NCBI GenBank assembly: GCA_029448655.1
Contig: JACCLO010000012.1
Span: forward strand, 1,612,001 to 1,676,000
DNA: 64,000 nucleotides
Source: Wolfiporia cocos
Lineage: Eukaryota > Basidiomycota > Agaricomycetes > Polyporales > Phaeolaceae
Direction of reading: 5' to 3'
Shown: positions 55,371 through 64,000 of the stretch, one piece after another
Position numbering within the stretch: the first letter of the stretch is position 1
Layout of the letters: every line of letters starts with the position of its first letter
The notes under the pieces: generated by a model
Databases searched by the model: none
Told to the model about the DNA's origin: nothing
What the model saw: only the letters and a program-made list of their open reading frames with translations
Position numbers and translations under genes: made by a program

Positions 55371-56199
55371 TATTAAAATCTTACTCAGGGTCAGAAGGTT
55401 TGACAAACAAGGGAGTTGTGAGAAAGCCTTACATAGGGAAGTGCGCAGGGGCCAACGTGTTGAGAGATAAGTGTTGCATCACAAGTTCAGGACTGGGTGG
55501 CCACACGGCCACAGCCTTTTTAGGCAAGTGCGAATTCCACTCCAGGCTCGGTCACCGACAACATGGATATAAGCATGAACAGACTCAATTGAAAAAACAC
55601 AATAATGGCCGTGAAGAACATCTTGATGCTAGCTGGTACCGAGTGGGGCCTGAATGAGACATGACTCACATACACTGCCCGACTAATCCCGCCCCTAACG
55701 AGTAATTGGCAGCCTCAGGCCTGAGGATGCAGTAGTCTCGAGCACGAATAGATAGTGCAATATCCTTTGTTCCGTCTAGCGTATTCAGGAGTATTATCTG
55801 ACAATCGGGAGCGGTATTGGCATAGGCGGCGCTTCGGCCCTGATAACGCTTTCAACACTGCTTCCCAGTCATAGCTACATGGGAATCGAGATCGTGCACA
55901 CTAAGGGCCTGGATGGCCGTCTTATATATCTATCTAATATGTTCATCAATATTAGGGTTTGTCCGCAAGTTCTTGTGCTGAGACCGCTCGGAGTCGATCG
56001 CGACGCGAGCAAATAACGTTTCGCACCATCTCGTCAGTTGCTCTACTTTTCTGGCAAGACCATGTTACGTACTCCCGAACCGCAGGCCCATCCGTATTAG
56101 TTCCGTGATACATATACAGTGCGAGATTGAAGCCCACAAGCCAAGACAGAAAACATAATCAAGACCCCTGTTCCTGCAGGCCTGCCTGAGCCCGTGTTG
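55371..56199. other. Intergenic stretch, no gene seen
   Basis: 0.83 kb between the zinc-finger gene start and the ERV-type gene stop. The zinc-finger promoter is expected next to 55371. No conserved frame or repeat recognised. Confidence 0.4.
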
Positions 56200-57118
56200 C
56201 TATCGCCCGCCCTTAATCATTCCGACACCGGTGGTTGCATCCTTACTAGGATCAGTCTCCATATCCATCGGGTCGTTCTCCGCTTGTACAACGGGTGCAG
56301 AAGATCCCACTGGCTCGTCTCCGCAACCACAGTCGTACGTTGCGTCGAGATTGGCGCAGTCAAAGTCAGGTTTGTGAAGGCGAGCATTCACTTGGTTGTG
56401 TACGAAGCATAGCCTAGAAATAGCCGGTTAGTGTGATAGTGGGGAGGAAGAACATCCTCAGTACAGACCAGGTGGCGGCCGCTCGTCGTGACGATGTCTG
56501 TCGGTGGACAATCAGGGACGGGATACAGCACGCTACTACGCGATGGCACTCACCTGAGGAGGATAGTTCTTAAGCAGCTGTTGGAACTCTGCAGCACATT
56601 CGCCGCATGGATATAGTCGGGAGAAAAGATGGAAGTAGCTGTCGAGAGCGTCTCTCTGATCTTGTGTCGGCTCCTGAGTAATCCCCATGAGATTCTGGAT
56701 AGCCTGGACGATCCGCAACGCACCTCGGGATACCGCAACGTCATTGTGTGTCTTTACCTCCTGGTCAGGACCAGACACTAGCGGACGCTTGTTCGCACTC
56801 ACAGCAACTTCCATGTAGCTCGCCCCAATTCCGCCTTTGCGGTCGCATTCCCGAGCTTCGACATGATGACACCGCCATGGACGGCTTTGCCTCCGGTGCC
56901 CGCAGGGTGTTGCAGCTCCTTCTCCACGCCACCTTCGCCAAAGAGGTCGCCGGTCCATGGGTCGATGTATGCACGGGACGGCGGGTGCAAGAGTACAATG
57001 GATCCTAGAAGGAACTGCCAGATGTCGAAAGACCATGAGAAACCTCCCACAGCTGGCCATGACAGCTCACCAGAAGGAGCACAATGAATAGGAACGCTTT
57101 GCTGAATCGTGAAATCAT
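56200..57118 (-). CDS. ERV2: FAD-linked sulfhydryl oxidase, ERV2 type
   Basis: Six exons, 57118-57071, 57014-56803, 56751-56724 (28 nt), 56673-56554, 56497-56469 (29 nt) and 56413-56200, give about 216 aa. The N-terminal hydrophobic stretch MISRFSKAFLFIVLLLFLLG spans exons 1-2 and would be a signal anchor, which favours the ER-lumen ERV2 form over the mitochondrial ERV1 form. Family motifs are ELGRATWKLLHTMTLRYPEE, FHLFSRLYPCGECAAEFQQL (active-site C119-G-E-C122), TWLCFVHNQVNARLHKPDFD and the structural pair C148-x16-C165. The tail contains CGCGDEP, a C-x-C that could serve as the shuttle cysteines, followed by an acidic disordered end. The enzyme passes electrons from protein thiols to oxygen and makes disulfides for folding. 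Confidence 0.9.
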
Positions 57119-57597
57119 TCTGCTGACGAGTAGTGGACTAGCGTGTATTCTGCGGCGGCTGCAACTTAGTGAGACCATGGATACGATGTTTGCGAAGAGC
57201 GCACCATTGAGAGGGCTATGCGAGTCGGATGTGGAATCTGGCAATGCGCATCAGGTGCAGGCACGGACTCCAGGCGGGACTGGACTTCGGGCGATGCGAG
57301 CAAGTTGGCAATAGCTATTGTAGCAGTGACCCGCGTAGGCGCTCATATAATACGTCGTCTCGAAGCGCTCATTCATATTACTGACTGACATGAAAGTGCA
57401 AAGTAGCGATGGTCTCATAAGCTAAAAGACTCATGCAGCGGCACGGATGCAAATAAGTGTGGACCTCGTCCGTCATACGTATCCGAGACCGCGCCGCAGA
57501 ATAGGGCCCGGAATTGAAGTAGCTCAGGGATCGACGCAGACGAGTTCGAGTGGGGACGACATCGATAGCAATGCGAGATGCAACAATGGTAAGCGTA
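57119..57597. other. Intergenic stretch between the ERV2-like and TIM50 genes
   Basis: Promoter side of the ERV2-like gene (57119 onward) and 3' flank of TIM50. ATATAATACG near 57350 is a TATA-like block. No gene. Confidence 0.4.
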
Positions 57598-59351
57598 CTA
57601 CGCGGAGGACGGCTGGGATCCAGGTGCAGAAGACGTTGAGCCAGCAGCTTGCCCTGGAGGCGGCGCACCGGTCAGTAGCGACTGCGCTGCGCCCCAGATC
57701 GTGCCTCCTGACATCTCCTGCATCATCTTGTCCTGCTCCTCCTTGATGAGAGCATCAAACTTCTCCCTATTCGCCAATACCCAGGCGCGTTCCTCTTCGT
57801 AGTGTTTCTGCGCCTCGCGGCGCTTTTGCTCCAGGTAAGTGGGAGGTACGGGCGAGGCATCCGACTAGGTAATGTGATATGAGCAATTGCCGTACGTACG
57901 GTAGAAGCATCACTGACCCGAGAGGAGCCTCCGAACAGACTGCTGAAAGTGAATGAGCTGCTCAACGCGCCTTTACGGTTTTGCTCCCATTCCTCGATGT
58001 GCTTCCTTTTCATTTCCGATTCCTTCTTCGCATACTCAAGCGGAATGTCCTTTCCGTGGTACGCCTGCAGGATTGGCCGGACATCAGGAGGGTTGAAGAT
58101 TCCGATAGCTGTGATAAACCGGATGAAGAACTGCTTCGCCCATGCAGATGAACGCTTCACGTACACTCGAGGAATGGGATCATAGCGATCAGCCCCTTGT
58201 CCTTCGGATCACCCTTCCATTTCGGAATGATCACAGCGTTTTCTGGCTGTGGCGTGACGTGTTCGGGATGAGTGTCCAACAAAATGACCTTCGATAGATC
58301 TCTGTTGAGGTATGACAAGTCCTACAAAACGTGGGTTTCTCCATACATACGATCAAGGAAAGCAACTCACTTTAACCGGCTGACCATTTACTGATCGGCA
58401 CGCATCTCTATAAAGTCTGTATTGGATGTACAGTTGATACGGGTCTAGTTTGGCTATTATAGGTTCTCCTGTCTGAGACAATTGTGTGAATAGCAAATTG
58501 AGGACAACGCATGGGATGAGCTCACGTAGTTGTATTGCGTAGAGAAGATAACAATCTCGTAGAAGTGCGAGAGATAGGCGAGGAAATAGTCTACACCGGG
58601 GCGTTTCGCAGTTCGCCAGCCATGTTGTCGCTGCAGCGTGTGAGTCAAAACGTCTTACAGCAGAGAACCAGTCGACGCACATCCCAGGTTGACGTAACAA
58701 GTAAATCGTCAATGGAGATGAGCAACGTGTACCGTTTTTGCCCTAGAGCGGGATGTTGAGGTGGGAGCAACTCCGACCAAAGTGGTTCTGTAAAGATCTG
58801 CAGTGCTGTTAAAACATACGTACTGCAGACTCAATGGTATCCGCGTACGCCAAAAAAGCTCCCAAACCTCATTTTTGTACGGCCCCATCGTGTTGCAGGA
58901 GCATCCTCAAGCCGCTGCTGATAATGAGTTTTAGACCCGGTCGTATGAGTGAGCGCAGACGAACCATCTTCTTCTCTTTAAGCTCCCATTCCTCCCACTC
59001 CCTCCCCATAAGCCACCCTTCAACTCCAACGCCGAGCAACAGCAGTGCTAGGGTACTCCGAACGAGGTACCGCCGCCGCCTCTCAATACTCGAGAGTGAA
59101 TCTTTCGAAGACCGCGCGCCCGTCCGCTCCTTCCGCATCTCCTCTTCTACTGAAGGTGAGAAGTCCAAACTTGGGAGAGATGTTGATGCAGAGGGTTGCG
59201 GGGGTGTTTCCACCGGCGGTGGGGGCGAGGAGGGATCATCCTTCGGCGGTGTCTGGGGCGGCGGCGGGGGAGGGTTGGTCGCCAGACGCCGGATGGATTG
59301 TGTCAAGGCCCTCTGAGCAATTGGGGAGCGAGCCAGACGAAAGGCTTGCAT
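57598..59351 (-). CDS. TIM50: Mitochondrial inner-membrane translocase subunit TIM50
   Basis: Eight exons, 59351-58965, 58914-58849, 58797-58681, 58630-58526, 58472-58371, 58321-58165, 58108-57918 and 57864-57598, introns 49-56 nt, give about 463 aa. The start [20 protein letters not shown] is a basic amphipathic presequence. It is followed by a Pro-rich linker, an inner-membrane span ([20 protein letters not shown], about residue 95-113), then the FCP1/NLI-like domain facing the intermembrane space: [123 protein letters not shown]50 receives presequence proteins from the outer membrane for the TIM23 channel; SIDDLLV lacks the phosphatase DxDx(T/V), as usual in TIM50. The Gly/Ser/Pro-rich end is unremarkable. 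Confidence 0.95.
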
Positions 59352-59707
59352 TTTGTTAGCAGTCCGATAGACGGGCAGGAGGTGCGGTCGATGGCGAGGA
59401 TAAACTCCGAAGAATTCACAGATTAGATTCCATGACATAAGATAACTCTCGTTATGGTAATATCCTCAGTTTAGGCGCTCAACGCCACTCGACGCTCGAC
59501 TTCGACCTTTACATATGCTTAATGGCATAGCTTGAAGATATACTAGCCAAGATGCTACATGTATCCGCTCGAGAGTAACTACCCGTCTTGACACACGCTC
59601 AAGCATGCTCAGTATATGTGCCAGCTAAACAGAAGAGTACGCTCGAGGTCTTGTGCTCGCTTGCCCGCTCTCGCCACGGAGCTCATGTGCAGGAAGAACT
59701 GCAGACC
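59352..59707. other. Upstream region of TIM50
   Basis: Contains the TIM50 promoter (minus strand) and the 3' flank of the next minus-strand gene piece. No gene of its own. Confidence 0.4.
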
Positions 59708-60350
59708 CTAGTTCTCACCCGACTTCATTAACTTCGACTCGACGACGACGCCAGACTCGAAGTCAATCAGCGTCTGTACGTGTAGTGGTGCAGATTCACA
59801 GAACTCTTGGCTGCCGATCTCGCACACTCCCTTGCCTACATTCGAAACCCTTGCTCGATTGCCTGAGAAAGATTGTTGTTCTCTTTCAGTCCTCGTCTTA
59901 GGCTCCTCCTCTGTCGATGATACTTTATCAACGACGGCCTCCATATCTTTCAGCATCGGTGCATTGCGCGGCGATGCGATGCCTACTGCCATCCGTCAGA
60001 CTATGTCACAGACCCCGGTATCGCGGAGCAACAAGCTTGTACTATCTTCTGCATGCTGGTTTGATCATGGCGCTCTGAGAAGGCGGAACGCTTACTGTGT
60101 TGGGCGCCAGACCGGCCTTCCTTGATCCCAAAGCGATAACGGCTCCTACTATATCCTGCCGCTGACGACCTGAATAAGCATTAACAAATTCATCTGCCAC
60201 TAAACCCTCGAGCCGACTTCTCTCCGGTGTGATCGCACGAGTGTTCCGCACTCCGTCTTCGGGCAAGATATCAGCTGTGCTGAACGTATGAAATCTTCCG
60301 ACCGTTTGCAACCGAAGTCGCAAAGCTGCTTTTTCGTCATACGTATTGTC
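59708..60350 (-). CDS. C-terminal part of an unrecognised gene (incomplete model)
   Basis: Two coding-like minus-strand pieces are present. One at about 60340-60175 reads AALRLRLQTVGRFHTFSTAD and NTRAITPERSRLEGLVADEF before a donor after VNAYS. The other at 59992-59708 ends in CESAPLHVQTLIDFESGVVV then ESKLMKSGEN and a stop. Their charged, hydrophilic composition looks like a genuine soluble protein's C-terminus, with a conserved-looking last 30 residues. I cannot place the middle junction (60175-59992) or the 5' end, which may lie anywhere up to about 61 kb, and I recognise no family. Confidence 0.35.
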
Positions 60351-61532
60351 TTATCGACTACTTAACTGTCTGCAGTGTCGTGAATCGTCTGCGCTAGGCC
60401 ACGCAACTAGGAACGTATATTCGACATCACTGGTTCAAATGCTGTGCTCCGTCAAAGGCGTCCTTGTTTCCGGCATATCCATCCTAAAGTAACAACGATC
60501 AGACCCGAGTAACTCATCCCAGAAAACCTCTTTGCATCTGCCCCACGGGGCCCAATCTGGGGTGCTAGTCGCGATATCGGCCGCTGTCGTGGACCACTCA
60601 ACGTTTGATGCTTATTGATGCTGCTCGGGTGGCGCCAAAAACGTCCACAGCAGGGTCAATGGTTCCAGCATCCCGCTCTCGAATGAGGCACATCTGTGCC
60701 AAAGCTTGGGTGAGGCATCAAGCTTGTTTGTCAGACATACGGCGCGTTTTGCGTCCAGTGACATACGGGCAGCCAGGATCAGAGACCCGCGTACGCTTGT
60801 CGCAGTGTCCCTGTGCGTATGTCGTAAATTCGCTTGTAGTGAGAACAGGGTGTGTTTAATTGCCGATCGCAGCGGATTGCCCACATCGCACGATGGGACG
60901 AAAACTTATCGGTTTGAGTAATGGTCTGTCCAATTCATTCATCATATTCTGGCGCTGCCGTTACCGTTGCGGACACGGCATCTAGTTGTAGCGAGAACGT
61001 GGCACGCGTGTGCCACATATTATGGGGCTCTTTTGATGCCTGCGACGGATATACTGCTTTCCCTCTTCCTGTTTTCGTGGCGGATGCCACGGAGCATCAT
61101 GGTATTTGCATAACGCATAATGGATACAGCGTTCTGACAGAAACCTACAATGTTCAGGAGCTCTCTGAGAACGCTCACGCCGTTGCCGATTCGTCATCAA
61201 GACCCTAAATTCACGCTGGCTTGTGCGATCAAAGATCGCGACTATTCGAAAGTTGTATCGATACCGATCAGGCGTGAGAAAGCTACTCCGGCCCTCAAAA
61301 CCGTGCGCTTTGCTGGCAGTCTTGCTTTCTTCGCGACTACCAGGACCATCAGCCTTCGCGTATAAAGCCTCGCACCTTCAACCTTCGTCTCCCGGTGCAC
61401 CGGAACACTCTCAAGTCTCTCGTGGACTTCCTGTGCATGTTCTCAAACCAACTCGGTAGTGTCCACAACCCCCACAGAGGTTCAAAGCACACGTGCGGCG
61501 ACGCGCTATATCACCATTAAATTCGATATACA
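60351..61532. other. Unassigned region upstream of INO1
   Basis: Short frames on both strands without recognisable content; it may contain more exons of the minus-strand gene ending at 59708. The 150 bases before 61533 (CCGGTGCACCGG, CTCGTGGACTTCC, TATATCACCATTAAATTCG) are the likely INO1 promoter and leader. Confidence 0.35.
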
Positions 61533-63361
61533 ATGGCACCTCACTCTTCCAACTCTTCTGGGCTGAACACCCCCGAGTCCGAGCTCGAGTCAATTCTCCC
61601 TGTTCACCCCACTGCGGCGCGCCGTCCGTACCCCATCGTTGTGCAGTCCGAACACACGTCGTACAGCGATGAGTTCATCACCTCGAAATTCACCAACCGC
61701 GGAGCGAACGTATCTGTGACGGGTGGGCAGTACACTGTGACTCCCACCCTCAAGCAGTACGAGTTCCAGACCGTCAGGAAGGTTTCTAAGACTGGGTACG
61801 ATGATCGTCACGCGTTCGCACCTTGTTTAGTCTAATATGGCGTGATTTCTAGGTTGATGATGATCGGATGGGGCGGCAACAACGGCTCCACGCTTTCGGC
61901 TACGATCCTCGCCAACAGGCACAACATTGTTTGGCACACCAAGTCTGGCATCCAGCAGCCCAATTACATCGGCTCGGTCTTGCGCGCATCCACCGCGCGT
62001 CTCGGCACGGACCCGTCCACGGGCAAGGACGTCTACGTCCCCGTCTCGGATGTCCTGCCCATGGTGCACCCGAACGACCTCGTTCTCGGTGGCTGGGACA
62101 TCTCTGGCTCACGTATGGACGAAGCAATGACGCGTGCGCAGGTGCTTGACTGGGACTTGCAGCGCCAGGTCATGCCGCACATGGCCGCGCTCGGGAAGCC
62201 TCTCCCTTCCATCTACTACCCCGACTATATCGCCGCTAACCAGGAAGCGCGTGCGGACAACGTTATCCCCGGCAACGACAAGCAGGCTCACCTCGAGCAC
62301 CTGCGTGCGGACATCCGCAAGTTCAAGGAAACGAACGGCCTCGACCGCGTTGTCGTTTTCTGGACGGCGAACACCGAGCGCTACAGCGACATCATCCCCG
62401 GTGTCAACGACACTGCAGACAACCTGCTCACGTCGATCAAGTCTTCCCACTCCGAGATTTCTCCCTCGACGATCTTTGCCGTCGCCTCAATCCTCGAGGG
62501 CGAGCCGTTCGTCAACGGTGCTCCCCAGAACACGTTCGTGCCGGGTGTCATCGAGCTCGCAGAGCGCCACAAGTCGTTCATCGGCGGTGACGACCTGAAG
62601 TCGGGACAGACGAAGCTCAAGTCGGTCTTCGCCGAGTTCCTCGTCAACGCGGGTATCAAGCCGCTCTCCATTGCGTCGTACAACCACCTGGGCAACAATG
62701 ATGGACACAACCTGTCTGCGGAGCCGCAGTTCAAGAGCAAGGAGATCAGCAAGAGCAGCGTCGTGGACGATATGGTGAACGCCAACCCGCTCTTGTACAA
62801 GCCGGCCGTCGAAGGTGCCACCAAGGGCGGCAAGGCAGCGAAGGGCGAGCACCCGGACCACATCGTCGTGATCAAGTACGTGCCCGCGGTCGGCGACTCG
62901 AAGCGCGCGATCGACGAGTACTACTCTGAGATCTTCTGCGGAGGGCGCTCGACGATCAACATCTTCAACGAGTGCGAGGTACGCGCGTCTGCGTTTGTAT
63001 GCAATTTGATTTTGACGGCCGGCACAGGACTCGTTGTTGGCGACTCCCCTGATCTTGGATCTGGCCATCTTGACCGAGTTGCTCACGCGTGTCAAGTGCC
63101 GTGACGTCTCCAAGCAGCAGGCCGAGTTCGAGCCGTTGTACCCGATCCTCTCTCTGCTCTCGTACATGCTGAAGGCGCCGCTCGTGAAGCCTGGTATGTA
63201 CGCTCATAACTGTGAACGGCTGTGATACTTATACATGCTTCGAAGGCACGGACGTCGTCAACAGCCTGAACCGCCAGCGCAACGCTCTGGAGGCCTTCTT
63301 GAAGGCGTGCATCGGGCTCGAGGGCAGCAGCGACCTTCTCCTCGAGACGCGTGTGTGGTAG
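61533..63361 (+). CDS. INO1: Inositol-3-phosphate synthase
   Basis: Four exons, 61533-61795, 61853-62978, 63028-63193 and 63246-63361, introns 49-57 nt, give about 556 aa, as usual for fungal enzymes. Motifs are the NAD-binding loop [136 protein letters not shown] and [20 protein letters not shown], ending [15 protein letters not shown]. It converts glucose 6-phosphate to inositol 3-phosphate through an NAD-dependent cycle in the cytosol, the first step to inositol lipids. In yeasts this gene is controlled by inositol and choline; no such site is evident here by eye. Confidence 0.97.
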
Positions 63362-63634
63362 ATCTGCGATCAGTCGCACGATAGATGGGCGCTGCGTGGC
63401 TTTCAACAAGCCCGCTCCGTCTGTGCTCTTGGTATCACCGGCCATTCCTCTGGCGCGGGGTTATGATGTCTGTATCTTTCGTATGTTTCTGTCAATGAAG
63501 AGCGACCCGTGATCTGTTATATTGCGAGCAGCATCAGGCAGAAAAGAGGTTGCAAATGCGACAAGGTATGCGTGTACGAGAGTAGCTAGTCAGAGAATTC
63601 TGATATCAGTCGGTCAGAGGACTACCAGGTCCGC
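63362..63634. terminator. 3' region of INO1 and of the convergent gene
   Basis: 273 bp between the INO1 stop and the stop of the minus-strand gene. AT-rich bases TGTTATATTGCG (about 63515) are candidates for 3' processing. No gene. Confidence 0.4.
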
Positions 63635-64000
63635 CTATATATGGGTTTCCGGAGCATGGGGAGGTTGAATCATTTGTCTACTCCGCAAGAGACTCCCGCA
63701 TTTGTAGCATTCTTTCATTGTGTAAATCTTTCTTCCGCCGCAGCCAATGCTCCGTACGCTGGGGAACAGCTGCGTCAAGATCTTCTTACAAGCCCGTCTG
63801 TGCTGCTCATCATCGATCCAAGGAGAACCTACATCCAACGAAACAAGACCGTGCGTCAAAAACGGCGGACGTGCTGCCAAGCGCTCTTCGTTCACGTCCT
63901 CTGCGTCCAGCCTGACCTTGACGCCATACGACTGGAGATGTGGACAGAGCTCAAGGACACGGCACAGTGCGCCGATAGCGACGCCCGAGGATGCCCACGA
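63635..64000 (-). CDS. 3' end of an LRR/F-box-like gene, cut by the window edge
   Basis: The minus-strand frame is open from the right edge to the stop at 63635, so the start lies outside. The readable end has leucine-rich-repeat style spacing (VAIGALCRVLELCPHLQSYG, FLTHGLVSLDVGSPWIDDEQ, ILTQLFPSVRSIGCGG) and a Cys-containing tail (YTMKECYKCGSLLRS). It resembles the C-terminal repeats of Agaricomycete F-box/LRR proteins such as the one at 42297-43850; no F-box can be seen in the visible part. It is convergent with INO1. Confidence 0.6.
   Translation of the reverse strand, partial: SWASSGVAIGALCRVLELCPHLQSYGVKVRLDAEDVNEERLAARPPFLTHGLVSLDVGSPWIDDEQHRRACKKILTQLFPSVRSIGCGGRKIYTMKECYKCGSLLRSRQMIQPPHAPETHI

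Noticed and set aside
62109..63167. Long minus-strand frames over INO1
   Set aside because: Shadows of the INO1 coding strand caused by GC-rich third positions.

Overview
The window reads as nuclear DNA of a basidiomycete fungus, most likely an Agaricomycete and possibly from a polypore lineage. The reasons are intron-dense genes with introns mostly of 46-70 nt, GT..AG and a few GC..AG borders, short intergenic gaps, recognisable fungal housekeeping genes, and families typical of Agaricomycetes (wax-synthase-like MBOAT, BTB proteins with disordered tails, DUF6533-like membrane proteins, a DUF6589-like transposon-associated relic, a chromodomain Ty3 element). Most genes are split, so the longest open frame is rarely the gene. 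I rebuilt exons by hand from splice borders and reading phase; borders may be off by a few bases.

Left part (1-21.6 kb): a four-exon hypothetical gene diverges from a small membrane-anchored protein gene whose 3' end has been copied about four times in tandem and has decayed (3.76-6.48 kb). Next come a DUF6589-like relic between inverted repeats, a wax-synthase-like acyltransferase (8.44-9.73 kb), a stretch with unrecognised coding-like pieces, a 12-exon Cys/Met-metabolism PLP enzyme (12.43-14.43 kb, minus), a ~160-bp direct repeat, two convergent paralogous BTB genes, and a PARG-like (TIGR02452-type) macrodomain gene.

Middle (21.97-30.16 kb): a complete, apparently young Ty3/gypsy retrotransposon on the minus strand, with 371-bp LTRs that look identical and a CTGAT target duplication. 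Its order is gag - dUTPase - protease - RT/RNase H - integrase - chromodomain-like, broken by a single TGA near the start of RT.

Right of it (30.49-40.84 kb) lies a head-to-tail array of five related genes for single-pass membrane proteins with a repetitive TTNG/TSNG-rich outer part (DUF7330/DUF4097-like by appearance). Four are intact at 477-488 aa with the same five-exon structure and one is a pseudogene. A sixth, truncated and inverted copy sits at 46.2-46.8 kb.

The rest is mostly housekeeping: LSM4 (mRNA decay/splicing), an F-box/LRR-like protein, a small membrane protein, DUF6533-like relics, DPH5 (diphthamide synthesis) divergent from cytosolic asparaginyl-tRNA synthetase (both serve translation), a C2H2 zinc-finger protein, an ERV2-type sulfhydryl oxidase, TIM50, an unrecognised gene piece, INO1 (inositol-3-phosphate synthase), and the 3' end of an LRR/F-box-like gene that leaves the window. 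I saw no tRNA, rRNA or CRISPR array. The neighbouring housekeeping genes show no shared pathway apart from the DPH5/AsnRS pair; the locally expanded TTNG family and the retrotransposon are the most unusual content.
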